Of a DNA stretch of 64,000 nucleotides, positions 23,341 to 34,727 are shown piece by piece. Position 1 is the stretch's first letter. The number at the start of each line of letters is the position of its first letter. The notes below the pieces were generated by a model, which worked only from the letters and a program-made list of their open reading frames with translations, ran no database searches and was not told where the DNA came from. Where the stretch lies: contig OX344764.1 in NCBI GenBank assembly GCA_947034895.1, positions 3,906,001-3,970,000 on the forward strand, read 5' to 3'. The stretch is from Rhytidiadelphus loreus (taxonomy: Eukaryota > Streptophyta > Bryopsida > Hypnales > Hylocomiaceae). A program made the position numbers and the translations under genes.

Positions 23341-23660
23341 CACTCAAGGCATGCAAATGTGAATAATGAATAGTATTTTAATTTTACAACCTAAACTAAT
23401 GCAATGTTTGGCAAGTCATATTCCTTGTAGAAGTGGGTTGAGTAGGTTGAAACATTCCCCCAAAATGAAAAACTCACTTTTTGTCAACAATTCTTCTAAA
23501 ACTAAGCCTAGAGGGCTTGGCTTGTCATTTAAGGATTCAAAGTTCTAAGAGATGATCCTCAAATACACTAGATCTTGGAGAAATAATCACATTGCAAATT
23601 GATTTAAGAAGAATGTAGGATAAATTTTGAGATGCCGTAAATTGAGTATGGTTATACATA

Positions 23661-23946
23661 CTTAGTAGATGGAATTCAGCCATCGGGGAAGGCTGTGAGT
23701 TCCCCAATCGAAACCAGTCTGAAACCTGCTGATACCCACCGTTCCCCGCCCGTGCTGATTTGGCCAAGCGACTGCCAGGTCAGAGTTTTTGAAATAAATT
23801 AAATTAAATTTGTTTTTCATTTTAAGGACTTAAAATTTTATTTATTTATATTTTTGAAAAAAAAAAAATTTGCCGTCGCATTCGATGGGGTTCCCGGGGA
23901 ACGGAGCCAAAACGGCCCTCCAGCCCCCCGAAATCCCATCTAATGA
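23661..23946. mobile_element. GC-rich foldback MITE, family E copy 1
   Basis: Inverted ends resemble CATTAGATGGGATT; the left is the degenerate CTTAGTAGATGGAATT. The GC-rich arms (GGGAAGGCTGTGAGTTCCCC and CCCCGAAATCCCATC) enclose an AT-rich centre. The copy at 42,971-43,295 is the same family in the opposite orientation, sharing GCATTCGATGGGGTTC-like and TGGCCAAGCGACTGCCA-like blocks. Confidence 0.6.
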
Positions 23947-26169
23947 TGTCCTTTAACCTCATTATATTTATTTCATGACAACAATTTTAGATTTGAATGT
24001 ATAAAAAGAGGATTGAAAGACTTCAAATCATTCTCAAATTTCTACCCCCTTCCTTATCAAGTGTTAAAGTCTTTCAATCCATATGTGATATTGTTGTGTT
24101 TTTGTATTCTATGTGATCTTGATAGCACTTCTAGTTTAAGATTGTATGGTTACAATTCCCAAAAAATTAACAAAATTGATCAAAGCCAAGTCTTTTTGTT
24201 TGCCTTAGAACAAACTACAAGACTCTCATAAAAGGCCTTAAGAATTTAGGGGTCAAAGCAAGTGCATCTAATAGTAACCCATTTCTAAAACTGACCCTCA
24301 GAGATCATGTTGGCTTGAAATGTACAAATTTCATTTACAAGAGCTCAGAGTTGATTTTAAATACATTCTTTTAGCACTTTGAAAATTCATTGTTTATTCA
24401 TAAGGCAACCAAAACATGCATAATAGAGTACAAATCTAGAACATTCTTTTAACTTCCTAGTTCGAACATGACCAAACAAAAGATTGGCTGTCATTTAATT
24501 TTGGAATGCCATGCCAGTCACCATGAAAATCATCCTTTTGGGTACCATTTGTGCAAATCATTCACTTATAAAAACTCAAGTGCACTCATTGGAGGTGAAA
24601 TTGCAGTGCAAGACTAACCTCCCCTTTTCACATAGAATTCCAAGGATAAACATTTGCACTCATGTCTTACATAAAAAAAAGAGGATTCCCTTTCATCCAT
24701 CAGACACTTCAAGACCACCGCCTCGTTAGAGTTTAATAACGGAAAATATTACTTATTATTCTGATAGCAATTAGGTCGGTGGAAACACCTTACTTCGGAA
24801 GCCCGGTGAGAACCAAAAGTGGCCCAATCCCATGGATGATTTCATTGTTCATTGTAGAAATAAAGAATGCACCTAGTGGTCAAGTAATAGGACCTTTTTT
24901 TTTTTTTTTGTGAAGTCGGATCTTGTTCTTCATGGGAATTGCATGATCATAACTGAAAACTAGTTCTGAAAATAGAAACGCAGAAGCTTCTCCCCCAAAT
25001 ACCAAGTGAGTAAGTGAGCCCCATGATCCACACACTTTTTAACTTATGCATGAACTCAGAAGAAAAAGCCGACCTGACCCCGAGATCCAGGTGGCTCCTT
25101 TTTAGAATGTGTGCACATTATTTTATTTTTTTATCATGCATTCATGTGCACCATGTTTCACCTTGATTTGGGCAAGTTTCTCGACTGGATTGCTTGGGAA
25201 TTAAGCGTGGGACACAGCCAATGAAGTGTAGCCAGCACTGGCAGCAGCCTTTACACTTTGCAGGTGAGTGTTTGTGGCTGTGATAAGTTTATACTTGAAA
25301 TATTTTGAGGGTATGACACGCCATGAAAAGATGGACTCAAAGCTACAGTAACATAGACACTACTGTAGACTACTAAACCCAGTGATGTCACAGGAAGACT
25401 TAATTAAGAATAAGGTAGGAGGCTCAGAAATGGTGCACCTAAGGGCTGGTCTGCCTTTTTCGTGTATTTCTTTGGACGGGAATATTTTTAGCTCATTTTT
25501 AAGACAAAGAGAAATTGATGAGGAATCTAACGTAAGCGGTTTCATATTTTTTCAGAGATTTTTGAATTACTTATGAATTTTCAAACGAGTTGGGTCATAG
25601 GTCCCTATTTGTGACCCTAGATCTTTCATGAATGGTTCACTTGCGATTCTAAATAAAAATGGAGAAAACACAGAGAATGATTGGCTCTTCCAATTAATAA
25701 TGTTTTCTTCCTTGGTTCATTCAATGAATGTACTGGTCAATTTCAGAACTTTAGATGCACCATTTCACAACCATTTATAGGAGCCATTCTTAATGCCCGC
25801 ACTGTTTCACAGCCTCCTACCTTAGTTCAAAAAGAAACACAGCACCAAACTCCATCGCACCCCTGTTTGTTTGGTTGCCAACATCAGTTTGTCTGTCAGA
25901 AATTTGACCTCTCTGGCTTCATCCCTCCAAAAATTGGCCTCTGCAGTGAAGCCAGCACAGGGACACATGTCCAAAAAAAACCTGGTTCTGTCAAGGAGTT
26001 TTTTGGTCCTGTTTTTTTTCTCAAACTCTGACTACTCTTGGTCCCTTTGTTGCACACTTTACGATGAACTCTACTGTAGTGAGATTGATCTTGGACATAA
26101 GTTAAGTGAGGGTCATGTGTTTGGCCTGTTCCACAGCGAAAGGGGATCCGATCTGTAACACCATGAAAT
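23947..26169. other. AT-rich intergenic DNA
   Basis: Only short chance frames are seen. About 24,240-24,260 carries a TTTAGGGGTCAA, possibly a decayed TTAA-element end. No gene, RNA or clear element boundary is supported. Confidence 0.4.
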
Positions 26170-27090
26170 CAGCTACAGGAAATAATAATAATAATATAAT
26201 TATTATGAAGCTTTCAGTCATATCTGTAACCCCATCGTGTGGTGCCATTGTGTGAAGAAGCTGATTTTGGAATGAATGGGGGCTCTTGTAAGTCGTTGTA
26301 CATAATAATAATAATCATCAGAATGTTGGCCTGTCGGAAGATCATTTGCTAAAGAAAAGAATCTGTTGGGGGTAGTTCAGGTAGTCACGCCTTGGGTGTG
26401 GGAGTGTGGGAGTGCCATAATTGATTGTTTACCAATGAGGCAGGGGTCCCTTTTGCATCCTTGAAAAGGAGACTCCTACAGTGAACAAAATTGTTTTATA
26501 TACAGCTCCTCAACCAACTTCAATCACATCTGCACCCATTGTGTGAAGAAGGATGATATATTTAGCAATTGGGGTCTCTTTAAGTTGTTGCATGTACTAA
26601 TCTGAACATTGGCCAGTTGGAAGATTGAACATTTGCAAAAGAAAATAATATGTTGGGGGTAGTTTAGGTCGTCACGCCTTAGTCATGGGTATGGGAGTGT
26701 TGAAGAACATACCATCGTTTGCTAGTGAGACAGGGGGTCCCTTTTGCATCTTTGAAAATGGGACTCGTACGGTGAACAAGATTGTCTTATACGGCTCCTC
26801 AGTCAACCCTAGTCACATTTGCACCCATCCTGTGAGGAAGGATGATCCATTTACGGGTCTCTTTTGGTCGTAATTAGAACTTTGGCCGAAAGATCATTCG
26901 TGAAAGAAGATTGTATTGGAGGTAGTTCAAGACGTCACGCTTCAGTCGTGGATGTGTGAATATCAGGGAGTGCATAACATTGTTTACCTATGAGATAGGG
27001 TCTCTACTTTTGCAACCTTTAAAAAGGAGACTCCTACAGTGAACAAGATTATCTTATACGACGGCTCCTCAACCAACCCCAATCCTGAAA
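26170..27090. repeat. Tandem array of about 3.3 units of 265-290 bp
   Basis: Anchor blocks recur at matching spacing. GGTAGTTCAGGTAGTCACGC begins near 26,373, its relatives near 26,660 and 26,920. The GTCCCTTTTGCATCCTTGAA block occurs near 26,447, 26,737 and 27,003. A single dispersed relative of the same block lies at about 21,812-21,845. The units are non-coding. Confidence 0.65.
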
Positions 27091-27700
27091 TTCACTAATC
27101 ACATGTTCCTTCCCAGTACGTGACAAAGCATAATTATACCTTTGTAGCATGAGGAGGATCATTACTTGGTTATACAATGTTATGTGAGTAATGAGTTGCT
27201 ACAAATATGTGCCATGAGTATTAACTCCATTCACAGTATTTATGAAAATGATCATTTTGAAACCTAGCTAGTAATCCCACACTCAACATATAGTAAGTAT
27301 TATAGTAAGTTCACATACAATTTTTGTTATATTAAGATGTAGTAGAGTGGAATTCAATTCAACTACACAATACATGTTGTAATTGGGTTGAGGACCATAA
27401 TGTGATATCCTGCTTTATTGCCAACAGTGGTGATTTTTGACAGGGCCTCTGCCGGTTTGGGGGATGGGCAATATAATTTGAAGTTGTCCTGGGACGTGCA
27501 GTACAGAAATTTGCAAGTTTTTTGGACGTTCAAAAATGAGAAGGACGACTAGTCAAAAAAATGAAAATCATTGACATTATGTAGGAAGTATTACAACTAA
27601 AACTTCTAAATCTTTTGGATGTTCAAAATTGAGGAAGGACCAGTTGTAAAAAAACAAGAACTTGAAATCATTGACATTATGTAGAAAGTGGTACAAAATG

Positions 27701-30483
27701 TCACTGAAGAGGACGGATCCTACGATCTCTCATGTTCCTCCACACAATCATGACAGCATTCCAATCAATGTCTTGTATTGGAATATTAGCACAAGAAATG
27801 CGCATTAATGCATCTAATGTCTCCAATTGCAATTTAGAACGCAAGTGGTTTTTGATCAAATTTTGCTTGGAAAATCCCCTCTCACACACTGCTGTGCTAG
27901 ATGGTATTACCATCACTTTTCTCCAAAGCATGTACAATCCTGGCCAATTTGTAGACCATTCAGGAGTTGTACATGCAAAATTCCATGCTTCCCATAAAGA
28001 TTTATTGGGTACCATCTCCTTCAAAGTCTCTACCATCTCCAAACATTCGCCCCGACATTGATCTCGCTCTGCATTAGAAATTCCGAACTTCTCACAAAGC
28101 CTCTCTAACCATGCCTCTGTACGTATAGTTCTCTCCTCCTCATCGGTTGGATAGAAAATAGGGCTGAAGAGCTTGCAAGCATTGAAGACATGAAGGTCTG
28201 GGAACCTTTCATTTAAAGAGTCCACAACTCTTTGCACATACTCAACACCGATAGCTTGACATTCTTCAAGAGTACCTGGGCGATCAAAAATGCTCCCTTC
28301 ATGAAGGGTATAAGACTTCTTTGTTTCATCTGCAAGAATATAAACCATCTCACGAGAATTGCTTGAAGCCTCAAGAAATGGCCATAAGAATTTGGAACCT
28401 CTTCCAAATGCAAGTCCCCTTGGAGAAAGAAACCTCCGGGTCAATATTGTAATGCAAACATTCAAATGTCCTCCAATTTGTGTAATGTCCACCTTATCAT
28501 ATTGAAACATCTTGTTCAGCTTATTCAACTCCATCAAGACATCTACTAGTAAATGAAGAAGGAATTGGAATTGAAAAGAGGTCATTTTATGATACCAATT
28601 AGGCTCTTCAATTCGAAATGTCTCCAACAATGCAGGCATGCAATCCAATATACGTTGCATGACTAGTCCACGAGATAACCACCTCACACCATGAATTTGG
28701 AGTACAACCAAAGGATCTGATGCAAATTCCTCCATCAATGCATCAAGCTCCTTCTTCCGAATGCTTGATCGACCTACCCAAGTATAGATTTTGTTGGCAA
28801 AATCATCAAACACTAAGAACTCCAATGATGCTTTTGCTGCATCTCCTGCAGCCAAGGCCTCCCTACATAAAATTATGACAATTAACAATTAAAAACTTTA
28901 CAAAAAACCTTAAACATACGAAATAAATGAGCTTGAATTTTTTTTTAAATACTTACCTATGAGCAATGCAATGTATGTTGATGAGTGCAGGAACTCTTTC
29001 ACGGAGCCTAGTTGCTAATCCTGTTCTGCAACCTATCATAGATGCTGCTCCATCTGTGGCTAAAGCCACAATCTTCTCCACTAGCCATTCTCGGGCAGTC
29101 AAAAGGTCCATCAAAGTTGTATACATAACTTCAGCTGTGCCGCGAGAAACTCCTAATAATTCCACAAAGTGCATGCAGGATTCACCCATTCCTCCACGAG
29201 CTAAACTACAAACGTATACTATCAAATGTTGTTCAAGAGTGCGATCTGTAGACTCATCAATCAAAAGAGAAAAGACGGGGGACAAATTAACTTCTTGTAA
29301 GTTTGTTTCCTTCAAATGAGAAGAAATAGCCCACAAGAAATCATAAGCTGCCTCCCTACTAGTATACGAACCATAGTCATCATTAGCAGGCATGTTTGGA
29401 GTTTGCAAGTACATATGCATCCAACATGTATCCTCGTACTGAGAAATCGGTCGATCTTTTTGAACTATAAAATAAAGAAGTTTCATACAAGTGACAATCC
29501 TTGCAGTCTCAGTGTCTAAAGCGTGTGCAACATGTCGAGCCATAGCTGCAGCTTCAGGTGTATTCCTTGCCCCTTCCCACCTTCGTAAAGCTACAATATG
29601 AGTTCCACTCTTCTCGTGCACCTAGTGATGACATTATATAAAAATAAGAGAATGACATTAAGTTGAAGGACAATGTATTTTTTATTTTCTCAGAAAAAGG
29701 ACAAAAACAATTGAACAAAGAAGAACTTCCAATTTTTGGCATTGAATTCAATAGTGTTGATTCAATTGAAAAATAAGTATGAACAACAAGCAAAGGAATG
29801 TTATCTTTTAATTAATATGAAAGTTTGGAAGTACTTCAAGAAAATAACATAATATACATGATAGATTTTTAAAGCATATGACATTTTCGAAAATGGCAAT
29901 GTACATGAATCAATTAAAAAAATTAAGAGCACATTAAACTAAAATAAAAAATAAGGATGAACAACAAGCAAAGAAATGTGTTTAAGGCTTAAATTATGTT
30001 TCAATGAACTCTAACCTTGACTGATGAAAGTTGAAGTGATTTGCATCCTTCACCAGTACCCCATGGTGTTGGAATTGCACAATGCATACATGCAGCACAC
30101 TTCATAATTCCATCTCGAGTTCCACCATGAAGTTGAATATGCATAAGCCAACGCCGCCCACTTCGCCAACTTGTTCTAAATCTTCTTGGTTTAAATCTTT
30201 GCCGTGAACGAGGAGGGTTTTGATCATCTTCTTCAATGTCTTCAGAAACATTATCCTCCTCTTCATGAGGATCCTCCTCAATAGCATCTTCATCCATTTG
30301 TAAAGAAGCTTCTGGAAATGAAGGTACCGAATTAGGAGCAATATATGAAGAAGTAGACTGCTCACGAAGAATACTTCCTCCGGTACTCTGAGAAGAAGAA
30401 GATGCATGGAACCAACGATTTATATTTGGTTGTTGTACATCTCTCTTTTGTCTCGGGACACTTGAGACAGGTAAAGAAGACAT
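27701..30483 (-). CDS. hAT transposase with TTF-type zinc finger, intact
   Basis: Predicted 764-aa transposase. Exons (minus): 30483-30016, 29621-28957, 28862-27701; introns of 394 and 94 bp with GT-AG borders; phases 0 and 2. The N-terminus is low-complexity and acidic (residues about 60-90). A zinc finger follows: C129-x2-C132 with a distal H158-x5-H164 (HEKSGTH). The catalytic core shows D278 in LLIDESTD and D346 in ALATDGAASM. The hAT C-terminal dimerisation region is clear: WPGLYMLWRKV, then IPSSTAVCERGFS (E705) and NHLRSKL. It resembles the ZNF862/KIAA1586-like branch of hAT more than Ac. The start is the only upstream ATG in frame, just after a stop-containing stretch. No frameshift or stop breaks the frame, so the element may be able to move itself. 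Confidence 0.92.
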
Positions 30484-30689
30484 AACTGCAAAAAAAAATC
30501 ATTATTGAAACCTTTACAAGTATATAATTCCAAAATTATAAAACCTACAACAATGAATTCATTGCAAAATTCAAAAAACAGAAAAACAAAATAAAAAATG
30601 TACCATACTTGAGTGCACCTGAGTGATGGTTTATTGGCCTACAATGGACAAGTGATGGCTCCTTGGCTCCTCCCCTCTCAAACTCCCTT

Positions 30690-31180
30690 CCAATCTATCC
30701 CCTCTCCCATCAATCCTCTCTCAATCCCCTCCCCTCTCAGTCTCTGCCCTCTCCTCTCTCCTTGTCTCTGCCCTCCCCCCCTCCCTGTCTCTGCCCTCCC
30801 CCCCCTCCCTGTCTCTGCCCTCCCCCCCTCCCTGTCTCTGCCCTCCCCCCCTCCCTGTCTCTGCCCTCCCCTCTCTCCCTGTCTCTGCCCTCCCCCCCCT
30901 CCCTGTCTCTGCCTTCCCCTCTCTCCCTGTCTCTGCCCTCCCCCCCTCCCTGTCTCTCCCCTTCCCAGTCTCTCCCCCTTCCAGTCTCTCCCCTCCCCCC
31001 TCCCAGTCTCTCCTCCCCTCGCAGTCTCTCCTCCCCGACTCCTCCCCTCGCAGTCTCTCCTCCTCAGCTCCTCCCCTCGCAGTCTCTCCTCCTCGGCTCC
31101 TCCCCTTGTAGTCTCTCCTCCTTGGCTCCTCCCCTCTCTCCCCCTCCCCTCTCTCCCCCTCCCCTTTCCCGTCATCTCTC
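30690..31180. repeat. C-rich minisatellite inside the hAT element
   Basis: Two adjoining families are seen. At 30,735-30,960 there are about nine units near 22-25 bases built on CCCTCCCTGTCTCTGCC. At 30,960-31,140 there are units of about 28-30 bases built on CTCGCAGTCTCTCCTCC. The transposase-sense strand is G-rich. The array lies 200-700 bp upstream of the transposase ATG, in its promoter or 5' UTR. Long open frames on both strands here are by-products of the repeat. Confidence 0.85.
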
Positions 31181-31466
31181 TGCCCAAGAATAGTGTGGTA
31201 ATCAAGTGCTCCAATCAATGCTAAGTCCATTGGATGAGTGGATAAGCACATAATTAGTGGTATTTTCAATAGGTAAAAAATTATTGACGGGCAAATTTTT
31301 ATTAACAAGTTTTTAGGACGTTTAAAATTTTCTCAAGTTGTCCTAGGACGGGTAAGTTTTCAAATTACAAGTTTTTAGGACGGGCTCAAAATTTTTTGCC
31401 TTTCATTTACAAGTTTTTGACGGGGGACGGGGAATATTCTTGTCAAAAATCATCCCTGATTGCCAA

Positions 31467-31851
31467 TGACCTAGTTTCAAATTTATGTACAATAAGGTAG
31501 GGATACCATAAATGATGCCGATCCACAAACGATTTCAATGTAGCTACTCTGGTCATTTATACCTTTAAAATGACAAGAGTATGTTCATTGAAACCGTTTA
31601 TGGAAGGCACCATTTATGGTATTGCTACCTTACAAAAATTAGTTCAAAAACATTCATCAGTCACTGAGGTCTTCCTCATTTGGCAATCATAGCGGAATGA
31701 ATCACATTAGAATTGGATCTTTCTTTAGCAATGATATGGCAATGGGGTTTACTATTGTCAACGACAATCTTTTTGTAGATCAACAATGAAACTTCATTTA
31801 TGATTTGCTTGATTCCATGACAAACTTATTTAATTGTGGAGTCTTCAACAA
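31467..31851. other. Intergenic spacer right of the hAT element
   Basis: AT-rich. A small inverted repeat around GCCATAAATGATGCCGATCC / CCATTTATGGTATTGC lies near 31,506-31,625. No gene is seen. Confidence 0.35.
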
Positions 31852-32685
31852 TTAACCCCTAAAGGATCAAACTGTACTTTTTTGGCAACATAGCAATTTT
31901 AGGAAGTTTACTACAAATGGAATTTTTATTTTCTTCTTTAAAATTTTCACACAACACGTGAACAAGGTTTTTCTATAAGGTCCAACAATTTTTAGAACTT
32001 CTAACTACATGGTTAAAAAGTTGTTGTATAATATGAAGTTTTTTTCATGATCGGGTAGTCCAAGTAGCTAAAAAAACACTTTTTTCAAAAACAAAAATTT
32101 GAGTTTGTTTTCCTAGATCTATATGTATGTAGAAAGCTTTGAATCGTTCCATTTTGATTAATGAAATGAAATTTAAGAAGAGTTTTAGTTTGCAGGGCAG
32201 CTATCAAGAATCTCTATTCTAAAATAAACTTTGAAGTCACTAAATTCTTAACAATTTTGTATTTTGAATCATTTTCTACTTCTTTCTACTTACTATTTTT
32301 TTCCTATATGTTGTACAATTCCAAAGGATCTGAAAATTTTCATGCATATAGTAAATTTGACTCGAAGAATTAATCCAAAGAATGATCACCAATATGGCCA
32401 TTTTTTCATACAAATGTGACCTTGTAAAGTGCAGTTGTTGCCTTGTTTTTCATAGGCCCCAAAAATGATTTTTGCCAATTCAAAGTTTCAAACACTAATA
32501 TCTTGTAATTCATGAAGTGAAAATTTCCTAAATTTTTTCCACATCTTTTTAAATCAGCATACTACAAGATCCTAAAGTTACATGTGTTCAAAATGTTTTA
32601 AAAAAAAAAATTTGGTACTTGTACTAGAAATGGCAGTTTTGAAACATTTTTGGTGAAATCATACTCAAGGAACTTTAGGGGTTGA
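31852..32685. mobile_element. TTAA-flanked element, subfamily B copy 1
   Basis: The left end is TTAACCCCTAAAGGATC. The right end, reverse-complemented, is TCAACCCCTAAAGTTCC; the right flank is TTGA, one change from TTAA. Its interior (TTTGGCAACATAGCAATTTT, ACTACAAATGGAATTTTTAT, and the ACAAATG.GACCTTGTAAAGTGCAGTTG block) recurs at 49,054-49,978 and, inverted, at about 58,895-59,800, so it is a true repeat family. It is non-coding. Confidence 0.7.
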
Positions 32686-34595
32686 TTAGTTTGGGATTCC
32701 CTCCTAAGTCAATAACAATGTTTTTGAGAATTGGATCTTAGGTAACTGCACCTCATTGCACGCCCCTTTTCTAAAACTACCCCCTATAGATTTTTACCTA
32801 AAATGTATAGTTTTTAGTTATGAGCATTTAGGGTTACTTTTGGATACACCTATTTTTGATACTTTGGAAATTCACAATTTATTCATACAATGTCTAAAAA
32901 CTATATAAGAAGAGAATGTAGAATACCTTTTTGACTTTCAACAAGATCTAACTAAAAAACTAAAAAATTCAATATTAGGAGCAATGCTCAATTGCTTATT
33001 CAAATTGACATTTAGGTGAAATTAGCTTAGTGAATTGTTTTATGATTTAAACAATGATCTTGCAATCTTGGAATGTGAATGAAGAACTTACCTACCCTAG
33101 CCCTAGTGGATAGAAGAATTAGTTTTTAGGATTGAAGATTTAGGGTATTCTTTCCAAATGGACAAATCCTAAAATTTGAAATGATTTGTGAATAAATATA
33201 GTAGGATCTAGTACATAGGTCAAATTCAAATCAAATTGAAAAAATGAGGTCGATCACACTAGTAAATTTAAAGACAATAATAGTTGGGGAAAAAAAGCAG
33301 TTGTCTGGATGCTTTGGACAGCACATTGCTTTGCGCAAGTAATTTGTGATTATTCATTTGTAACTCTAAAACTTTACAATGAAGATACAAGAAGAAAACC
33401 ACCTTTAGACAACAACTTTTGTATAAGGAACAATAAAAAGATTCAAAATTCAAAGTATTTCTATTATATCAAGTCTTTACAAATTATGAAGGTCAGAAGA
33501 ATAGAGACATAATTTGTTGGTAGAGGCTTCAAGATTAATTGTCCATCATCCTTCCAATTGGCTCATATGGGTTGATTGCCTTGAAATCAATCCACAATAA
33601 TGTGGCTAAATTGCATATTAAGCAAATTCTATACTTGAATAATTTGCAATTATGTTTTGAACTTATATCAAATAAGAGGAATTTGAAAATCCTTAATTGC
33701 TTGAATCATATGTTTATTGAATAAAAATAGACATTATGTTAATCCTTGTACAAAACTTCATATTAATAAAGGAGTCTAGCATATGCCTAACCTCTTACAA
33801 TAAACATCACATGCATTGAAGGTTCAAATACATGCCCAAATGCTTGGTTAAAGCAAATATGAGATGGAATTAGGAGGTAAGGCACATGCTTAACTCCTTG
33901 GTTTCAGTAGACATCCTCAAGAAGGGGGACACTACATGTCATAATTTCCATATGTGTGCCCAAAGGTTATTTTTATAGAAGGGATATTACATTTTTTTTC
34001 TTGAATTTATAGTACCCTATTGTTAGCTAATTTTCCAAGATAGATTATTTTAACTGGGGGTATTCATTGTTAAATTTTTTTCCTTACTATTTTCCCCCCC
34101 ATATAGCTATGTTAGTCTAACAGTTTTAGGTTTATTTCATTGTTGTTGGGGATTGGAATTTCACAACATATTAGAAAAAAAAAGAGCATAGAGGCAACAA
34201 CAAGATGAACTCTTGCCAATACTACTAGTACACTCTAACAACAACAATAATTTCAAATATGAAAATCATATTTAGCAATACAACAACATTGGATCCTATG
34301 GTAACATACATCCTACCTCCCTACAACATACCATTGCTAATACAAGAATGAGGTTTTAGGATTTAGTAAAACCATTGTATACTATTAAGTATAGACTACT
34401 AAACACCAAGATGACTTCATTGATATGTAATAACACAACAACAATATGGTAAGGGGGAAATCAAGAGTATAAAAACTTACAAAATTTCAACACAAGCAAC
34501 CAATTGTGACCATATTTCCAATTTGTGACACAAAATAAAGTTCAACAATTATCGTTTATGGCAAACAAAATTAAAATCTTGAAAAACAATATATT
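32686..34595. other. AT-rich intergenic DNA with a dispersed copy of a 60-bp unit
   Basis: No gene is seen. At 33,777-33,960 there are about three units related to the foldback at 36,300-36,880, recognisable by CATGCCTAACC..TT.GTTACAATAAACAT-like text. The rest is AT-rich with short chance frames. Confidence 0.4.
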
Positions 34596-34727
34596 CACTA
34601 GTACAAATCCACTATGGATTAATATGATTTTGTGTTAATTTTGTGTTAGTTTCAACGCAATTTGTATTGAATTTTAACCCAAATTCAATACAAAACCATT
34701 TTAGCCTATGGTAGATTTGTACTAGTG
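34596..34727. repeat. Short foldback MITE with CACTAGTACAAATC ends
   Basis: CACTAGTACAAATCCACTAT at the left is mirrored at the right; reverse-complemented it reads CACTAGTACAAATCTACCAT. The inverted repeat continues about 25 bases with few mismatches. The CACTA tip recalls the CACTA superfamily, but the flanking trinucleotides (ATT and AAT) do not match as a direct duplication, so the class is open. Confidence 0.6.

Larger units (their letters stand above)
27425..31458 (-). mobile_element. Complete hAT DNA transposon (autonomous-looking)
   Basis: The element is 4,034 bp with perfect 8-bp target duplications ATTGCCAA at 27,417-27,424 and 31,459-31,466. The terminal inverted repeats are CAGTGGTGATTTTTGACAGG and CAGGGATGATTTTTGACAAG (the latter reverse-complemented), 17 of 20 identical. 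CA at the tip and 8-bp duplications are hAT hallmarks. Subterminal repeats around TTTTT(T/A)GGACGTT(C/T)AAAA lie near both ends. The transposase gene runs right to left and is intact. A C-rich minisatellite lies between the gene start and the right end. Perfect duplications and an open gene suggest a fairly recent insertion. Confidence 0.93.

Noticed and set aside
30613..31308. Open frames of about 175-205 codons on both strands
   Set aside because: They are translations of the C-rich minisatellite (Pro/Leu/Ser or Arg/Gly/Glu repeats) and have no domain. All frames are open because the repeat lacks stops.
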